From: Truepera sp.
Lineage (GTDB): Bacteria > Deinococcota > Deinococci > Deinococcales > Trueperaceae
NCBI GenBank assembly: GCA_018333775.1
Contig: JAGXSO010000071.1
Coordinates: 1-50,882 of the forward strand
Direction of reading: 5' to 3'
DNA length: 50,882 nucleotides
The translations under genes and the position numbers were made by a program. Positions 34,655-43,742 of this stretch are shown here, one piece after another. How positions within the stretch are numbered: position 1 is the stretch's first letter; each line of letters opens with the position of its first letter. The notes below the pieces were generated by a model. That model was not told where the DNA came from, searched no databases, and saw only the letters and a list, made by a program, of their open reading frames with translations.

Positions 34655-35407
34655 ATGAAGCGAAGCAAAGTCGTTATCACTGGAGCGTCCTCGGGTATCG
34701 GCAAGGCTACGGCGGTGCGGTTTGCCCAAGAAGGTTGGGATGTCTGCCTCCTCGCGCGCCGAGAAGCCTTGCTGCAAGAGGTCGCAGCAGAGCTACAGAC
34801 CGGCGATCATCTGCTAGTTCCGGGCAGTTACGACGACCCGGCGCGCTTACAAACCGTCAAGGAGGTGATCCGGCAGCGCTGGGGCAGGGTCGATGCGCTG
34901 GTCAACAGCGCCGGCGTTTTTGCTGTCGCCGACAGTCTCGACGCCCCCCTGTCAGAATGGCGCAGGCCCCTTGACGTAATGCTCAACGGAGCCGTGCTCA
35001 TCACGCGCACGGTCGTTCCGCTAATGCCAGAAGGCGGGCGCATTATCCACATCACCTCCATTCATGGTGAACGGGCCGAGCAGGGCAGTAGCGCCTATGC
35101 TATGGCCAAAGCCGCCATCAACCAATACTGCCGTTCACTCGCGCTAGAACTTGCCCCGCGCAAGATTCTGGTCAACGCCCTGGCGCCGGGCTTTGTGGCG
35201 ACAGCCATGAGCGTGGTAAACGGCGTAGATGAGCTGGAAACCGCTTGGTTTCGCGACAACTATATCGCAGGTCACCACCTGCCCTTAAGGCGGGCGGCCA
35301 AGCCCGAGGAAATTGCTGGGGTAGCCTATTTTCTGGCCGGCCCCGACGCCTCTTATATCACTGGCCAGATAATTACGGTCGATGGTGGGCTAACTATCAC
35401 CTTCTAG
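34655..35407 (+). CDS. SDR-family NAD(P)-dependent oxidoreductase
   Basis: This 250-residue classical short-chain dehydrogenase/reductase has the cofactor loop TGASSGIGKAT (residues 8-18), the NSAG strand motif, an active-site Ser in ITSIHG, YAMAK as the catalytic Tyr-Lys pair, and the C-terminal DGG...TF typical of FabG-like enzymes. TAGGAG precedes the ATG. It diverges from the GntR gene across about 108 bases and may share its control. A role with sugars is suggested only by this position. Confidence 0.92.
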   Translation: MKRSKVVITGASSGIGKATAVRFAQEGWDVCLLARREALLQEVAAELQTGDHLLVPGSYDDPARLQTVKEVIRQRWGRVDALVNSAGVFAVADSLDAPLSEWRRPLDVMLNGAVLITRTVVPLMPEGGRIIHITSIHGERAEQGSSAYAMAKAAINQYCRSLALELAPRKILVNALAPGFVATAMSVVNGVDELETAWFRDNYIAGHHLPLRRAAKPEEIAGVAYFLAGPDASYITGQIITVDGGLTITF

Positions 35408-35417
35408 GTATACCTGC

Positions 35418-35455
35418 ATCACTGTAAAGGCGCCTGAGGCCCGCATTGCAGTGAT
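35418..35455 (+). terminator. Possible hairpin after the SDR gene
   Basis: ATCACTG (35418-35424) and CAGTGAT (35449-35455) can pair around a GC-rich loop shortly after the SDR stop codon. There is no T-run, so terminator function is only a suggestion. The rest of the gap to the tRNA at 35618 shows no gene I can support. Confidence 0.25.
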
Positions 35456-35617
35456 TAAAGGGTGGTGCTGGACGTTTTGGAAGGTGACCGGCAAGAAATC
35501 TGGCTGCTGCTTGTGCCCCGCCGGGCAAGCCGAACCGATGGCTGTCAAACGGCCAACTACAACCAAAGCGCACAGGAGCAGCTCCGCACGTTATTCCGTC
35601 CATCACGCTGTTTTTGC

Positions 35618-35692
35618 TGGAGCCAATGGTCGGATTTGAACCGACGACCTGCCGATTACGAATCGGCTGCTCTACCGCTGAGCTACATTGGC
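35618..35692 (-). tRNA. tRNA-Thr(CGU), CCA encoded
   Basis: Read on the minus strand: acceptor GCCAATG pairs with CATTGGC, D arm GCTC/GAGC, anticodon stem GCCGA/TCGGC with loop TTCGTAA (anticodon CGU, codon ACG), T arm GTCGG/CCGAC with TTCAAAT. The discriminator is U and CCA is encoded. All stems are fully paired. Confidence 0.95.
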
Positions 35693-35740
35693 AAGCCCAG
35701 CAGTATCACCTAGAGTGCGCCTTAGATGATACCGCTGATC

Positions 35741-35816
35741 TGGTGGCCAGGGGCAGAATCGAACTGCCGACACTGCGATTTTCAGTCGCATGCTCTACCG
35801 ACTGAGCTACCTGGCC
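35741..35816 (-). tRNA. tRNA-Phe(GAA), CCA encoded
   Basis: Read on the minus strand: acceptor GGCCAGG pairs with CCTGGCC, D arm GCTC/GAGC, anticodon stem TGCGA/TCGCA with loop CTGAAAA (anticodon GAA), T arm GGCAG/CTGCC with TTCGATT. The discriminator is A and CCA is encoded. It lies 48 bases upstream of tRNA-Thr and both are probably on one transcript. Confidence 0.96.
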
Positions 35817-35877
35817 GCGCACGGCACCGCGTCCAATGCGAAGGGTAGTGTACCGCAGCTGCCGAGTGCTTGGCAAG

Positions 35878-38800
35878 TCACTCGAGCACCGAGTGGAGGA
35901 CCAGGCCTTGCATCAGCCAGCGCTGCGCCTCAGCCGCCGGAGATGGTCTGGCGAACAGGTAGCCTTGCGCCTGGGTGCAGCCGAGAGACGCCACGAAGCG
36001 CCTCTGCGCCTCGGTTTCTATGCCTTCAACTACCACCTCCAGTGCCAGCGTTCGCGCCAGCGCTACGATGGCCCGCACGATGGCGGCGTTATGTGGGGCC
36101 GCCATTGGGTCTTCGCCAAGCTCGGCCAAGAGCGCCTGGCCGAGCTTGAGGCTGTCGATCGGCAGGCGCTTGAGCTGTTGCAGCAAGGAGGCCGCAGTGC
36201 CAAAATCGTCGATCGCTACCCTTACGCCCAAGTCGCGCAGCACCTGGAGCTTGGCCAGACAGTCAGGGTCGAGTACGGCGGTCATCTCAGGGATCTCCAG
36301 CTCGAGCCACTGGGCCTCCAGGCGATAACGGGACAGAGCCTCTTGCACTTTGCGTGCCACATCGCGCTGCCGCAACTGCCGGTCGGAGAGGTTAATCGCC
36401 ACCGGCACCACCGGCACCCCGGCGGCGCGCCAGGCTACCAGTTGCTCACAGCTCTGCCGCAGCACCTCGTCACCTAGCGTGTAGATCAGGCCCGTCTCTT
36501 CAGCTAACGGCACGAACTGCGCCGGCGCAATCCAGCCGTCCGAGTGCGGCCAGCGGGCCAGCGCTTCCAAGGCGAGGATGCGCCCATCGCGAAGATCGAC
36601 GCGCGGCTGGTAGTGTACCGTCAACTGGCGCTGCGTAAGCGCCTGCCGTAGTGCTGATTCCAGCGAGAGGCGCTCACGCAAGCGCAGATTCATGTCGGCG
36701 GTAAAGAACTGATAGGTGCTACCCAACTCTTTGGCACGGTACATGGCCGTATCGGCGTGTTGGATGAGCGCCTCAGCCTCGCTGCCGTCGTTGGGGTAGA
36801 TGGCGATGCCGATGCTGGCGCTCACAAACAGCTCGTGCTCGGCCAGCAAGAAGGGCTGCGCTAAGCTTTCCAGCGCCTTCTGGGCCACCAGTCCGGCGTC
36901 CTGTGGGCGCGATAAATCGTTCAAGATGATGGTGAATTCGTCGCCACCGAGACGCGCCACCGTGTCGCCGGCGCGGACCAGCAGCGCCAGGCGCTCCGCG
37001 ATAGCCTTAAGCAGCTCATCGCCGGTATTGTGTCCGAGGGTGTCATTAACCAGCTTGAAACCATCCAGGTCGATAAACAACAGCGCTACCGACTGCCCGT
37101 TGCGCTGAGCGCGCCAGAGCGCCTGCCGCAGGCGGTCGAGAAACAGCGCACGGTTGGGCAACTGGGTAAGCACGTCGTAGTTAGCTAGCTGCTCAAGCTC
37201 TTTTTGCTGCCTAAGCAGCTCACGCTCCAGGTCTAGGCGCTGCAGGGTGACCGCTAGCTGCCGGGCGAAGTCCTGGGCCATCGCCATCGCCTCCTGGTCG
37301 AAAGCAGAGCGATCGGTAAAGTTGTCGAGGTACAAGAAGGCCACCGGCTTATCGCTGATGCAGATCGGGATCGAAAACGCTACCTTGATCTCAGTGGCTC
37401 GCCCAACGCTGTCCAAGATGGCACGCCGCCGAGGGTCGAGCGTCTGGTTGGCCCTGAACTCGGTAGCCAGGGTCGGCTCGAGGGTGTCGAAGTTGGCGTC
37501 GATTTCGTAGTCATAAAAGTAGACCTCGCTAAGCTGGGCCAGGTCAAAGCCCACCGCTGCCACAAAGCGGAATAGCCCATCAGGGTGGCGCAAGAGTAGG
37601 CTCCCAGCCTGGGCAGCGGGGATGATCTCTATCGCCCGCTCCAACCAGCGCTGGTAAAAGCTAGCATCCAGGCCGCGTTGCAGACTCTCATCGATAAGCT
37701 GCATGAGCTGGCGGCGAAACTCGGCCAGCCGGTAATAGGCGCGCTCGAGCCGCAGCCGCTTTAAGAGCACCCCCACTTGCAGCGCAAAGGCTTCGGCCAT
37801 CTGCACCACTTCGGCATCGAAATCGGTTTGCGGGTCAAAGGCATTAAGGTTCAACAGGGCCGCCAAGACATCGTCAACCCAGACCGGCACGATCAGCGAG
37901 GCGCGGAGTTCGGTCAGGCGGCCGTGGCGCGCCAGCAACGCCGCGCGCGCCGGGTCGAGCTGCCGGGGGTCGTGCTGGCTGATCCGCTCCGGCCGACGGC
38001 TACTAGGCGCAATCAGCAGTTCGGCTTCACTGAAGGTGACCTGCTGCAATTCAGCCAAGTCGAAGCCTTGGGCCGCCACGTAGCCGTAGCGCCCATTAGC
38101 GTTGCGCAGCAGGATACTGCCGGCTTGCGCTCCAGGCAACACCGCGATCGCCCGTTGTAGCAGGTGTTGATAAAAATCGTCATCCAGGCCGCGCTGTAAC
38201 ATCTCGGTAGTCAGTTCGGTCAGGCTGCGTTGGAACGCCTCCCAACGCCTCAGCGACCGGTCGCGGCGCTGGCGTTCAGTAATGTCGCGCACTATTATTG
38301 CCAGCCGGTCTGGGGCGATCGGTTGCACCCGCGCCTCAAAGAACCCCTCACCGGTTGGGCTCGGTAGCGTGTACTCGAATACTACCAGCCGCCGCTCGGA
38401 TAGCGCCTGCCTAAGCGCCGCCTCAGTCTGAGCCGCCACCTCTGCCGCCATCACCGCGACGAGGCGCCGACCGAGAAACTGCTCCGGTGGCAGAAACAGC
38501 CCGTGCTTGCCGGCGCGATATTCCAGCACTACGCCTTGCGCATCAAGCAGGAAGTACAGGTCGGGCAGCGCTTCGAAGATGGCTGATAGCTCCTGGGTGC
38601 GCTGCGCCAGCGCCTCGCCGGTGCGCCGCTGCTCGCTAATATCGCTGGCCATGATCAAGCGGGCCGGACGTCCGGCAAACAGCGTGGCGTGTGCGGTCAC
38701 CTCCACATCGATCAGGCGGCCATCCTTAGTGCGGTGCTGCCACTGGCTGGGGGCAGCCCGCTCGCGCTCGAGCAGGCTGAGATGAGCCAGCAGCTCCGGT

Positions 38801-39267
38801 CGACGCTCCGGCGGGTGGAGGTCGGTAATGGTCAAGGCTAAGAACTCGGCCTTGGTATAGCCGTAACGGGCCAGCGCTGCGCTGTTCACCGCCAAGATCC
38901 GCAGCGTCTTAGGGTCATAAAGCCACATCGCTTGCGGGTGGTGCTCGAACAGCCCGCGGTAGGTCTGTTCGGACTGGATCGCTGCCTGCTCGGCCTTGCG
39001 CTGCTGCTGTGAACTCACCAGCAGCAGCGGGTAGAGCATCAAGGCGCTGGCCAGCACGAACAGCCAGCCCTTGGCGGTCTGGAGGTTGGTCAGTGGCAGC
39101 GGATCCTGAACCCAGCTCAGCAGCAGGTGATCCATGAAGACAAACCACAGCCCAGCAAAAAGAACGTAGGCAGCGATGATGCGCAGTATCTTCAAGGTGG
39201 CCGCATCATACCCGCTAGCCGTTCGGAGCGGCGTGACCCCTGTCCAACAGCGGTAGTAGCCCTTCAA
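35878..39267 (-). CDS. Membrane PAS-PAS-GAF-GAF-GGDEF-EAL cyclic-di-GMP protein
   Basis: Up to 1129 residues. Two membrane helices (about 26-52 and 65-86) precede two PAS domains (about 100-335), two GAF-like domains (345-505 and 515-690) that are clearly duplicates of each other, GGDEF (700-865) and EAL (875-1120). GGDEF is intact (ARLGGDEF) with an inhibitory RxxD (RAGD) five residues before it. EAL keeps EALARW, the Glu in EIPEM, DDFG and VVEGIE, so both cyclase and phosphodiesterase activity are possible. The ATG at 39267 overlaps the sirtuin gene by 53 bases; a TTG at 39195 would avoid this, but neither has a good ribosome-binding site. Confidence 0.92.
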   Translation of the reverse strand: MKGYYRCWTGVTPLRTASGYDAATLKILRIIAAYVLFAGLWFVFMDHLLLSWVQDPLPLTNLQTAKGWLFVLASALMLYPLLLVSSQQQRKAEQAAIQSEQTYRGLFEHHPQAMWLYDPKTLRILAVNSAALARYGYTKAEFLALTITDLHPPERRPELLAHLSLLERERAAPSQWQHRTKDGRLIDVEVTAHATLFAGRPARLIMASDISEQRRTGEALAQRTQELSAIFEALPDLYFLLDAQGVVLEYRAGKHGLFLPPEQFLGRRLVAVMAAEVAAQTEAALRQALSERRLVVFEYTLPSPTGEGFFEARVQPIAPDRLAIIVRDITERQRRDRSLRRWEAFQRSLTELTTEMLQRGLDDDFYQHLLQRAIAVLPGAQAGSILLRNANGRYGYVAAQGFDLAELQQVTFSEAELLIAPSSRRPERISQHDPRQLDPARAALLARHGRLTELRASLIVPVWVDDVLAALLNLNAFDPQTDFDAEVVQMAEAFALQVGVLLKRLRLERAYYRLAEFRRQLMQLIDESLQRGLDASFYQRWLERAIEIIPAAQAGSLLLRHPDGLFRFVAAVGFDLAQLSEVYFYDYEIDANFDTLEPTLATEFRANQTLDPRRRAILDSVGRATEIKVAFSIPICISDKPVAFLYLDNFTDRSAFDQEAMAMAQDFARQLAVTLQRLDLERELLRQQKELEQLANYDVLTQLPNRALFLDRLRQALWRAQRNGQSVALLFIDLDGFKLVNDTLGHNTGDELLKAIAERLALLVRAGDTVARLGGDEFTIILNDLSRPQDAGLVAQKALESLAQPFLLAEHELFVSASIGIAIYPNDGSEAEALIQHADTAMYRAKELGSTYQFFTADMNLRLRERLSLESALRQALTQRQLTVHYQPRVDLRDGRILALEALARWPHSDGWIAPAQFVPLAEETGLIYTLGDEVLRQSCEQLVAWRAAGVPVVPVAINLSDRQLRQRDVARKVQEALSRYRLEAQWLELEIPEMTAVLDPDCLAKLQVLRDLGVRVAIDDFGTAASLLQQLKRLPIDSLKLGQALLAELGEDPMAAPHNAAIVRAIVALARTLALEVVVEGIETEAQRRFVASLGCTQAQGYLFARPSPAAEAQRWLMQGLVLHSVLE

Positions 39268-39982
39268 CCGCGGAAGCTCGCAGCGCAGCGTCGGCCAAGT
39301 GGCTTAGCGGCGTCGCCTCGGGGTTGATCTCGATCAGGAAGGCGCCTCCGTCTTTGGCTAAACGCGCTAGGCTAGCGGCAGGCTCGACCACCCCGGAAGT
39401 ACCGACAACCAGCGCCACCTCGGCCTGGGCGAAGGCTACCACCGCCTCATCCCACACCGCCTGCGGCAGCAGCTCGCCAAACCAGACCACGTTGGGCCGG
39501 GCGCGCTGGCCGCAGCGCGAACAATAAGGTGGGATGGCAAAGCCCGGTGTCAGCAGGTCGAGCCAGCCGCAGCGCTCACAGCGGCTATGGGTGAGGTTGC
39601 CATGCAGCTCGAGCACCCTCGCCCCGGTGCGCTGCTGCAAGCCGTCGACGTTCTGGGTGACTAGGCTGCACTCTGCTACCCGTGCCTGCAACTCGGCCAA
39701 GGCGTAGTGTGCCGGGTTGGGCTCCGCCTGGGCGGTCAGCTCGAAGCGCTGCCGATACCAGGCCCAGACTAGCTCAGGGTTGCGGCGATAGGCTTCCGGA
39801 GTCGCTAGTGCCTCCGGTCGCACCCCCTCGAAAAGCGTTCTCGTCTCACTCGGACGCCACAGACCGCCTTGGCCCCGAAAAGTCGGGATGCCCGAGGCGG
39901 CGCTGAGCCCTGCTCCGGCCAAGACCGCCACGCGGGAGGCCGCTAAGAGCGCCGCTTTAGCCTCGGTCAGTCCGCTCGGCAT
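39215..39982 (-). CDS. cobB: NAD-dependent protein deacylase, SIR2 family
   Basis: This 255-residue sirtuin has GAGLSAASGIPTFRG, TQNVDGLQQR, the catalytic His127 (LELHGN) and a zinc ribbon of Cys135, Cys138, Cys154 and Cys157. The Y76-R-Q-R79 pair (WYRQR) is the YxxR motif of class III sirtuins that prefer succinyl- or malonyl-lysine. It removes acyl groups from lysines using NAD+ in the cytoplasm. It overlaps the gene upstream by 26 bases and the cyclic-di-GMP gene downstream, so the three are probably one operon. Confidence 0.94.
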   Translation of the reverse strand: MPSGLTEAKAALLAASRVAVLAGAGLSAASGIPTFRGQGGLWRPSETRTLFEGVRPEALATPEAYRRNPELVWAWYRQRFELTAQAEPNPAHYALAELQARVAECSLVTQNVDGLQQRTGARVLELHGNLTHSRCERCGWLDLLTPGFAIPPYCSRCGQRARPNVVWFGELLPQAVWDEAVVAFAQAEVALVVGTSGVVEPAASLARLAKDGGAFLIEINPEATPLSHLADAALRASAVEGLLPLLDRGHAAPNG

Positions 39983-41390
39983 CGGCAGGCAAGGCAGTAG
40001 CGTCGGAATCGGACTTGAGCGGACTAGCCAGCACCGCGCTCACCCGCCGCTCGTCGGCTTCCTGAACGGTAAAGCGGTAGCCTTGGTAGTCCAGGTGCTC
40101 GCCGGGTGTGGGGATGTAGCCGAGCCGGCTGATCAAAAAGCCGGCCAGCGTGTCGTAGTCGGCCTCCAGGTCGAAGGTGAGGCCGAGATGCTCGCCGACC
40201 TCCTCCAGATGTGCCGAGCCTTGGATACGATAGCCGCCATCTTCTAGCTTACTGATATCGGCTACCTCCTCCTCGTCGGTTTCGTCGTAGATCTCGCCGG
40301 TAATCTCCTCGAGGATATCTTCCAGCGTGACGATCCCCGCCATGCCGCCAAATTCGTCTACCACGACGGCTAAGTGGTTCTTGCGGATGCGCATATCTTT
40401 GAGCAGGTTCAGAATCGAGAGCGTCTCAGGGACGTACTGCGGTGCGGTCATCAGCTCGGCTACCTGGGTGGTGGTTAAGAGCTCAGGTTTGGCCAGATAG
40501 TCTAGCAAGTCGCGGGCATAGACGATGCCGCGCACGTTATCGATCGTCTCTCGGTAGACCGGTAGGCGGCTGTAGCCGTGCTCCTTAGCTAGCGCCCACA
40601 GCTCTGCCAAGGTGGCGGTTTCAGGGATGGCCACCACCTCGACCCGCGGCGTCATCACCTCGCGCACCACGGTCTCTTCCAGGTCGATCACCCCTTTGAT
40701 CATCTCCTGCTCCTGCGCCTCCAACACGCCCGATTCTTCGGCGCTACGGAGCATCAAGCGCAGCTCGTTCTCGGTAATCAGCGGGCTGCTGGCGGGCTCG
40801 AGCCTAAACAGCCGCAGCAGCCCTGCCGCCAGGTAGGTAAAGAGCCGCCCCAGCGGATAGAAGACGATCGATAAGAGATAGACCGGCTTGATAATCAGCC
40901 GGGCCACGGTCACGGCGTTATGCACCGCAAACGACTTGGGGGTGATCTCGCCAAAGATCAGCACTAACAGCGTGGTGAAGCCGGTGGCATAGGCCACAGC
41001 AGCTGCTTCGGAGAAGGCGGCAGCTTGCGCCAGATCGAGGGCGATCTGGGTAACTAGCGCCGCCGCGGCGATGTTGACCAGGTTGTTGCCGATCAACAAA
41101 GTGGTGATGAAGCGGACCCGGTCGCGCTCGAGCAGGGCAAAAGCGCCGCTCGGGTCCTGGCCCTCTTCGCGAAGTTGACGGATCTTCCAGGCGCCTACGG
41201 CGGTTAGGGCGGTCTCGCTGCCCGACATGATCGCCGAGAGGATTAACAGCCCCGCCAGCAGGGCTACCTCGGTGCCGGAAACGCCATCCCTGCCGCCCGC
41301 CTGGGCATAGGCGAAGGCCAGGAGAAAGGCGGCTAAGATGGTGGGGATTATTACCAATTTGCGTCTAGGTCGATCGCCATTATCTGACAT
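39957..41390 (-). CDS. CNNM/HlyC-CorC family membrane protein with CBS pair
   Basis: From the ATG at 41390 the protein has 477 residues. A first hydrophobic segment (PTILAAFLLAFAYA) is followed by a DUF21/CNNM membrane domain (about 35-235), two CBS domains (about 245-370; VMTPRVEVVAIPETATL, ELMTAPQYVPETLS), and a CorC_HlyC domain. Family members are linked to Mg2+/Co2+ efflux. The frame open to 41498 is rejected because the region upstream carries a TACAAT box and a repeat fragment. No Shine-Dalgarno is seen, which fits a very short leader. Confidence 0.92.
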   Translation of the reverse strand: MSDNGDRPRRKLVIIPTILAAFLLAFAYAQAGGRDGVSGTEVALLAGLLILSAIMSGSETALTAVGAWKIRQLREEGQDPSGAFALLERDRVRFITTLLIGNNLVNIAAAALVTQIALDLAQAAAFSEAAAVAYATGFTTLLVLIFGEITPKSFAVHNAVTVARLIIKPVYLLSIVFYPLGRLFTYLAAGLLRLFRLEPASSPLITENELRLMLRSAEESGVLEAQEQEMIKGVIDLEETVVREVMTPRVEVVAIPETATLAELWALAKEHGYSRLPVYRETIDNVRGIVYARDLLDYLAKPELLTTTQVAELMTAPQYVPETLSILNLLKDMRIRKNHLAVVVDEFGGMAGIVTLEDILEEITGEIYDETDEEEVADISKLEDGGYRIQGSAHLEEVGEHLGLTFDLEADYDTLAGFLISRLGYIPTPGEHLDYQGYRFTVQEADERRVSAVLASPLKSDSDATALPADAERTDRG

Positions 41391-41400
41391 AGGCAAGCGG

Positions 41401-41435
41401 ATTGTAGCACAGGCGTCGCCCTTACTCGAATACTT
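41401..41435 (-). promoter_or_regulatory. -10 box and iteron-repeat fragment (copy D) upstream of the CNNM gene
   Basis: TACAAT (41401-41406, minus strand) is 10 bases from the ATG at 41390. Just upstream, 41416-41435 reads AAGTATTCGAGTAAGGGCG on the minus strand: one iteron plus the junction of the mosaic repeat. As with copies B and C, the repeat lies in front of a gene start. Confidence 0.5.
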
Positions 41436-41480
41436 GCAGCAGCTGAATGCTAGCATGCCGTGAATACGCCTGGAGGTGGT

Positions 41481-43046
41481 ATGCCAACTTTTCATCACTT
41501 GATCGGCGGTAAGGCCGTCAGTAGCCCCAAGACCTTCCGCTCGCTAAGCTCTTGCAACCTTGCCGATGAGGTGGGGGTGTTCCCGGAAGCCAGCCGGGAA
41601 CAGGTGCGTGAAGCCTGCAAGGTAGCGCGCGAAGCGTTTAAGCGCTGGAGCAAGACGCCGGCGCCGGTCCGAGGCGAGATTATCGGCTCGCTCGGCAAGG
41701 CGCTAGAGCGCGAAAAGGAGGCGCTGAGCCGACTCATTACCCGCGAGATGGGCAAGACCCTTAAAGAGGCGCGGGGAGATGTGCAGGAAGCCATCGACAC
41801 CTGCCACTTCTTCCAGTCGGAGGGGCGGCGCCTCTACGGTCAGACGGTGCCGAGCGAGATGCGTAACAAGGAGCTGTACACCTACCGCCGCCCGCGCGGC
41901 GTGGTGGGGATCATTACCGCCGGTAACTTCCCCGTTGCCGTGCCGAGCTGGAAGATCGTGCCGGCTCTAGTCACCGGTAACACTATCGTCTGGAAGCCTT
42001 CGGAAGACGCGCCTGCGGCAGCTTTTGCCTTCGCTCAGTTACTGGCCGAGGCTGGCCTGCCGGACGGGGTCATCAACGTAGTGTTCGGCGGCGGCCAAGG
42101 GGCTGCCGGGCAGTACTTAGTCGAGATGATGGACGAAGGGCTGCTCGACAAGTTCGCCTTTACCGGCTCGACGGCGGTAGGGCGCTTAATCGGTGAGGTA
42201 GCCGGGCGCAATCTGATTAACCCCACGCTCGAGCTTGGTGGCAAGAACCCCTTGGTGGTGATGCGCGACGCCGACCTTGACAACGCCGTGGCGGGCGCGG
42301 TGTGGGCCAGCTTTGGCACCGGGGGGCAGCGCTGCACCAGCGCCGGCAACCTGATTATCGATGCGCCCATCTACGACACCTTTAAGGAGCGCTTTCTGGC
42401 TGCTACTCAGGAGATTGCTATCGGTGACCCCCTGCGGTACCCGGAGGTGCTCTACGGGCCGTTCATCAACCAGCGCTTTTTTGAAACCTGGCTCACACAC
42501 TACGACTGGGGCGCCGAGGACGGCGCGGCGCTGCTATACGGCAGGGGGCGGATCACGCCCGAGAACCGGCCCGCGGGCTTCATGGGTGACCCCGAGGCGG
42601 CCTATTACGGTTGGCCTACCGTCTGGGAAGGGGTCGAGCCCGGCATGAAGCTCTTTGCTACCGAGATCTTCGGGCCGACCATCAACCTGGTCAAGGTCGA
42701 GGGGATAGCAGAGGCCATCGACGTGGCCAACGCCGTCGCTTACGGCCTGAGTTCGGCCATCTACACCAACCACCGCGAGTGGGCGCACACCTTCAAGGAG
42801 AACATCCAGGCCGGCATGACCAGCATCAACAACGCCACCACCGGGGCCGAGGCGCACATGCCCTTTGGCGGCATTAAAGGCTCGGGCAACAGCACCCGCG
42901 AGAGCGGCATCTGGGTGATCGAGGGCTATACCTACTGGCACGCTGTGAATGACGATGTATCCGGCAAGCTGCAACTAGCGCAGCTGGAGACCGAGTACGT
43001 GGTGCCCAAAGCGGCGGTGGAGGTGGCTGCGCTGTTCAGCCGCTAA
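41481..43046 (+). CDS. Aldehyde dehydrogenase family protein
   Basis: The ATG at 41481 follows GGAGGT and is preferred to the GTG at 41460, giving 521 residues. The NAD(P) site (FTGSTAVGR), general base Glu in LELGGKNP and catalytic Cys in GQRCTS are intact. An insert of about 30 residues after YDWGAEDGAALL makes it longer than a typical 480-residue enzyme. It oxidises an aldehyde to the acid in the cytoplasm; the substrate is not evident. Its 3' end overlaps the convergent vapC stop by 11 bases. Confidence 0.93.
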   Translation: MPTFHHLIGGKAVSSPKTFRSLSSCNLADEVGVFPEASREQVREACKVAREAFKRWSKTPAPVRGEIIGSLGKALEREKEALSRLITREMGKTLKEARGDVQEAIDTCHFFQSEGRRLYGQTVPSEMRNKELYTYRRPRGVVGIITAGNFPVAVPSWKIVPALVTGNTIVWKPSEDAPAAAFAFAQLLAEAGLPDGVINVVFGGGQGAAGQYLVEMMDEGLLDKFAFTGSTAVGRLIGEVAGRNLINPTLELGGKNPLVVMRDADLDNAVAGAVWASFGTGGQRCTSAGNLIIDAPIYDTFKERFLAATQEIAIGDPLRYPEVLYGPFINQRFFETWLTHYDWGAEDGAALLYGRGRITPENRPAGFMGDPEAAYYGWPTVWEGVEPGMKLFATEIFGPTINLVKVEGIAEAIDVANAVAYGLSSAIYTNHREWAHTFKENIQAGMTSINNATTGAEAHMPFGGIKGSGNSTRESGIWVIEGYTYWHAVNDDVSGKLQLAQLETEYVVPKAAVEVAALFSR

Positions 43047-43455
43047 CGCCGTCTTTGATGGGTTTTAGCATCAGCCCTGGCACACGCTCGAAATGCCGGG
43101 TATTCCCCGTCACGAGGGTCAAACTATGATGGAGCGCGGTGGCGGCAATCTGCAGGTCCGCATCGGCCAGCCGCTGCCCTGACTGCTCTAAGTGGGCGCT
43201 GATCTCGCCGAAGATCTGTGCTGCGGCAGCGTCAAAGGGGAGAACGGTCACAGCGGGCAGAACGTGCTGCTGGATGTTGTGAAGGTGCCGCTCGAGCGCT
43301 TGAGAACGATAGGCCCCCTTATACAGTTCGGCCAGCGATACGGCGCTGGCGAACTGTTCCTCCCGCGGCACAGAGGCTAACCACCGCAGATAGCTGGGCG
43401 CCGGACGCCGTCTCAATACCTCTGAAATGGCATCGGTATCAAAGAGGTAGGCCAC
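43036..43455 (-). CDS. vapC: VapC-type PIN-domain toxin
   Basis: This 139-residue PIN ribonuclease has acidic residues Asp6 (LFDTD), Glu43 (LAELYKG) and Asp98/Asp100 (ADADLQIAA) plus the TGNTRHF motif. VapC toxins cut tRNA or rRNA when released. The GTG start shares its G with the last base of the antitoxin TAG stop, so translation is coupled. The catalytic site looks intact. Confidence 0.92.
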   Translation of the reverse strand: MAYLFDTDAISEVLRRRPAPSYLRWLASVPREEQFASAVSLAELYKGAYRSQALERHLHNIQQHVLPAVTVLPFDAAAAQIFGEISAHLEQSGQRLADADLQIAATALHHSLTLVTGNTRHFERVPGLMLKPIKDGVSG

Positions 43456-43742
43456 TAGGCGTTCTCGCGAGGCTGGCGTCCTGACGTTCGCACATGTGCC
43501 AGGGCCTGAGCGACCAACGCCTCGGAGTCTTCCCAGCCCCCCGCCAACCCCGCCAACCCCGCCAACCCCGCTTCAGGGCCTGCCGCTCGTAGCCGCATGA
43601 GCTGCTTAAGGTTATCGGTGCTGACCAGGGCGGCCACGGGTTTGCCGCGGCGAGTAATCATCACAGTCTCCCCGTGTTCGACATCACGAACCCAGCTCGA
43701 GAGCTGCTTCTTCGCCTCTGCTATCGATACAGTCTTGCTCAT
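43455..43742 (-). CDS. Phd/YefM-type antitoxin with GLA repeat
   Basis: The ATG at 43742 follows GGAGAT, giving 95 residues. The N-terminus (MSKTVSIAEAKKQLSSWVRDVEHGE) and ITRRGKPVAAL are typical Phd/PhdYeFM DNA-binding antitoxin. The C-terminal half, which should bind and block VapC, contains GLAGLAGLAGG encoded by a 9-bp tandem repeat. It probably autoregulates the pair. Repeat copy C begins about 20 bases upstream of its start codon. Confidence 0.9.
   Translation of the reverse strand: MSKTVSIAEAKKQLSSWVRDVEHGETVMITRRGKPVAALVSTDNLKQLMRLRAAGPEAGLAGLAGLAGGWEDSEALVAQALAHVRTSGRQPRENA
43539..43571 (-). repeat. 9-bp microsatellite inside the antitoxin gene
   Basis: CCCCGCCAA is repeated about 3.6 times on the plus strand. 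Each unit encodes Gly-Leu-Ala, so copy-number changes keep the frame and lengthen or shorten the antitoxin by three residues. Confidence 0.9.

Noticed and set aside
35462..35713. Plus-strand frame of 83 codons after the SDR gene
   Set aside because: It runs through the tRNA-Thr gene on the opposite strand and has no start signal or similarity.
35836..36477. Plus-strand frame of 213 codons
   Set aside because: It is a shadow of the EAL domain on the minus strand.
43539..43571. Possible CRISPR-like array
   Set aside because: The 9-bp unit has no spacers and lies in a coding frame.
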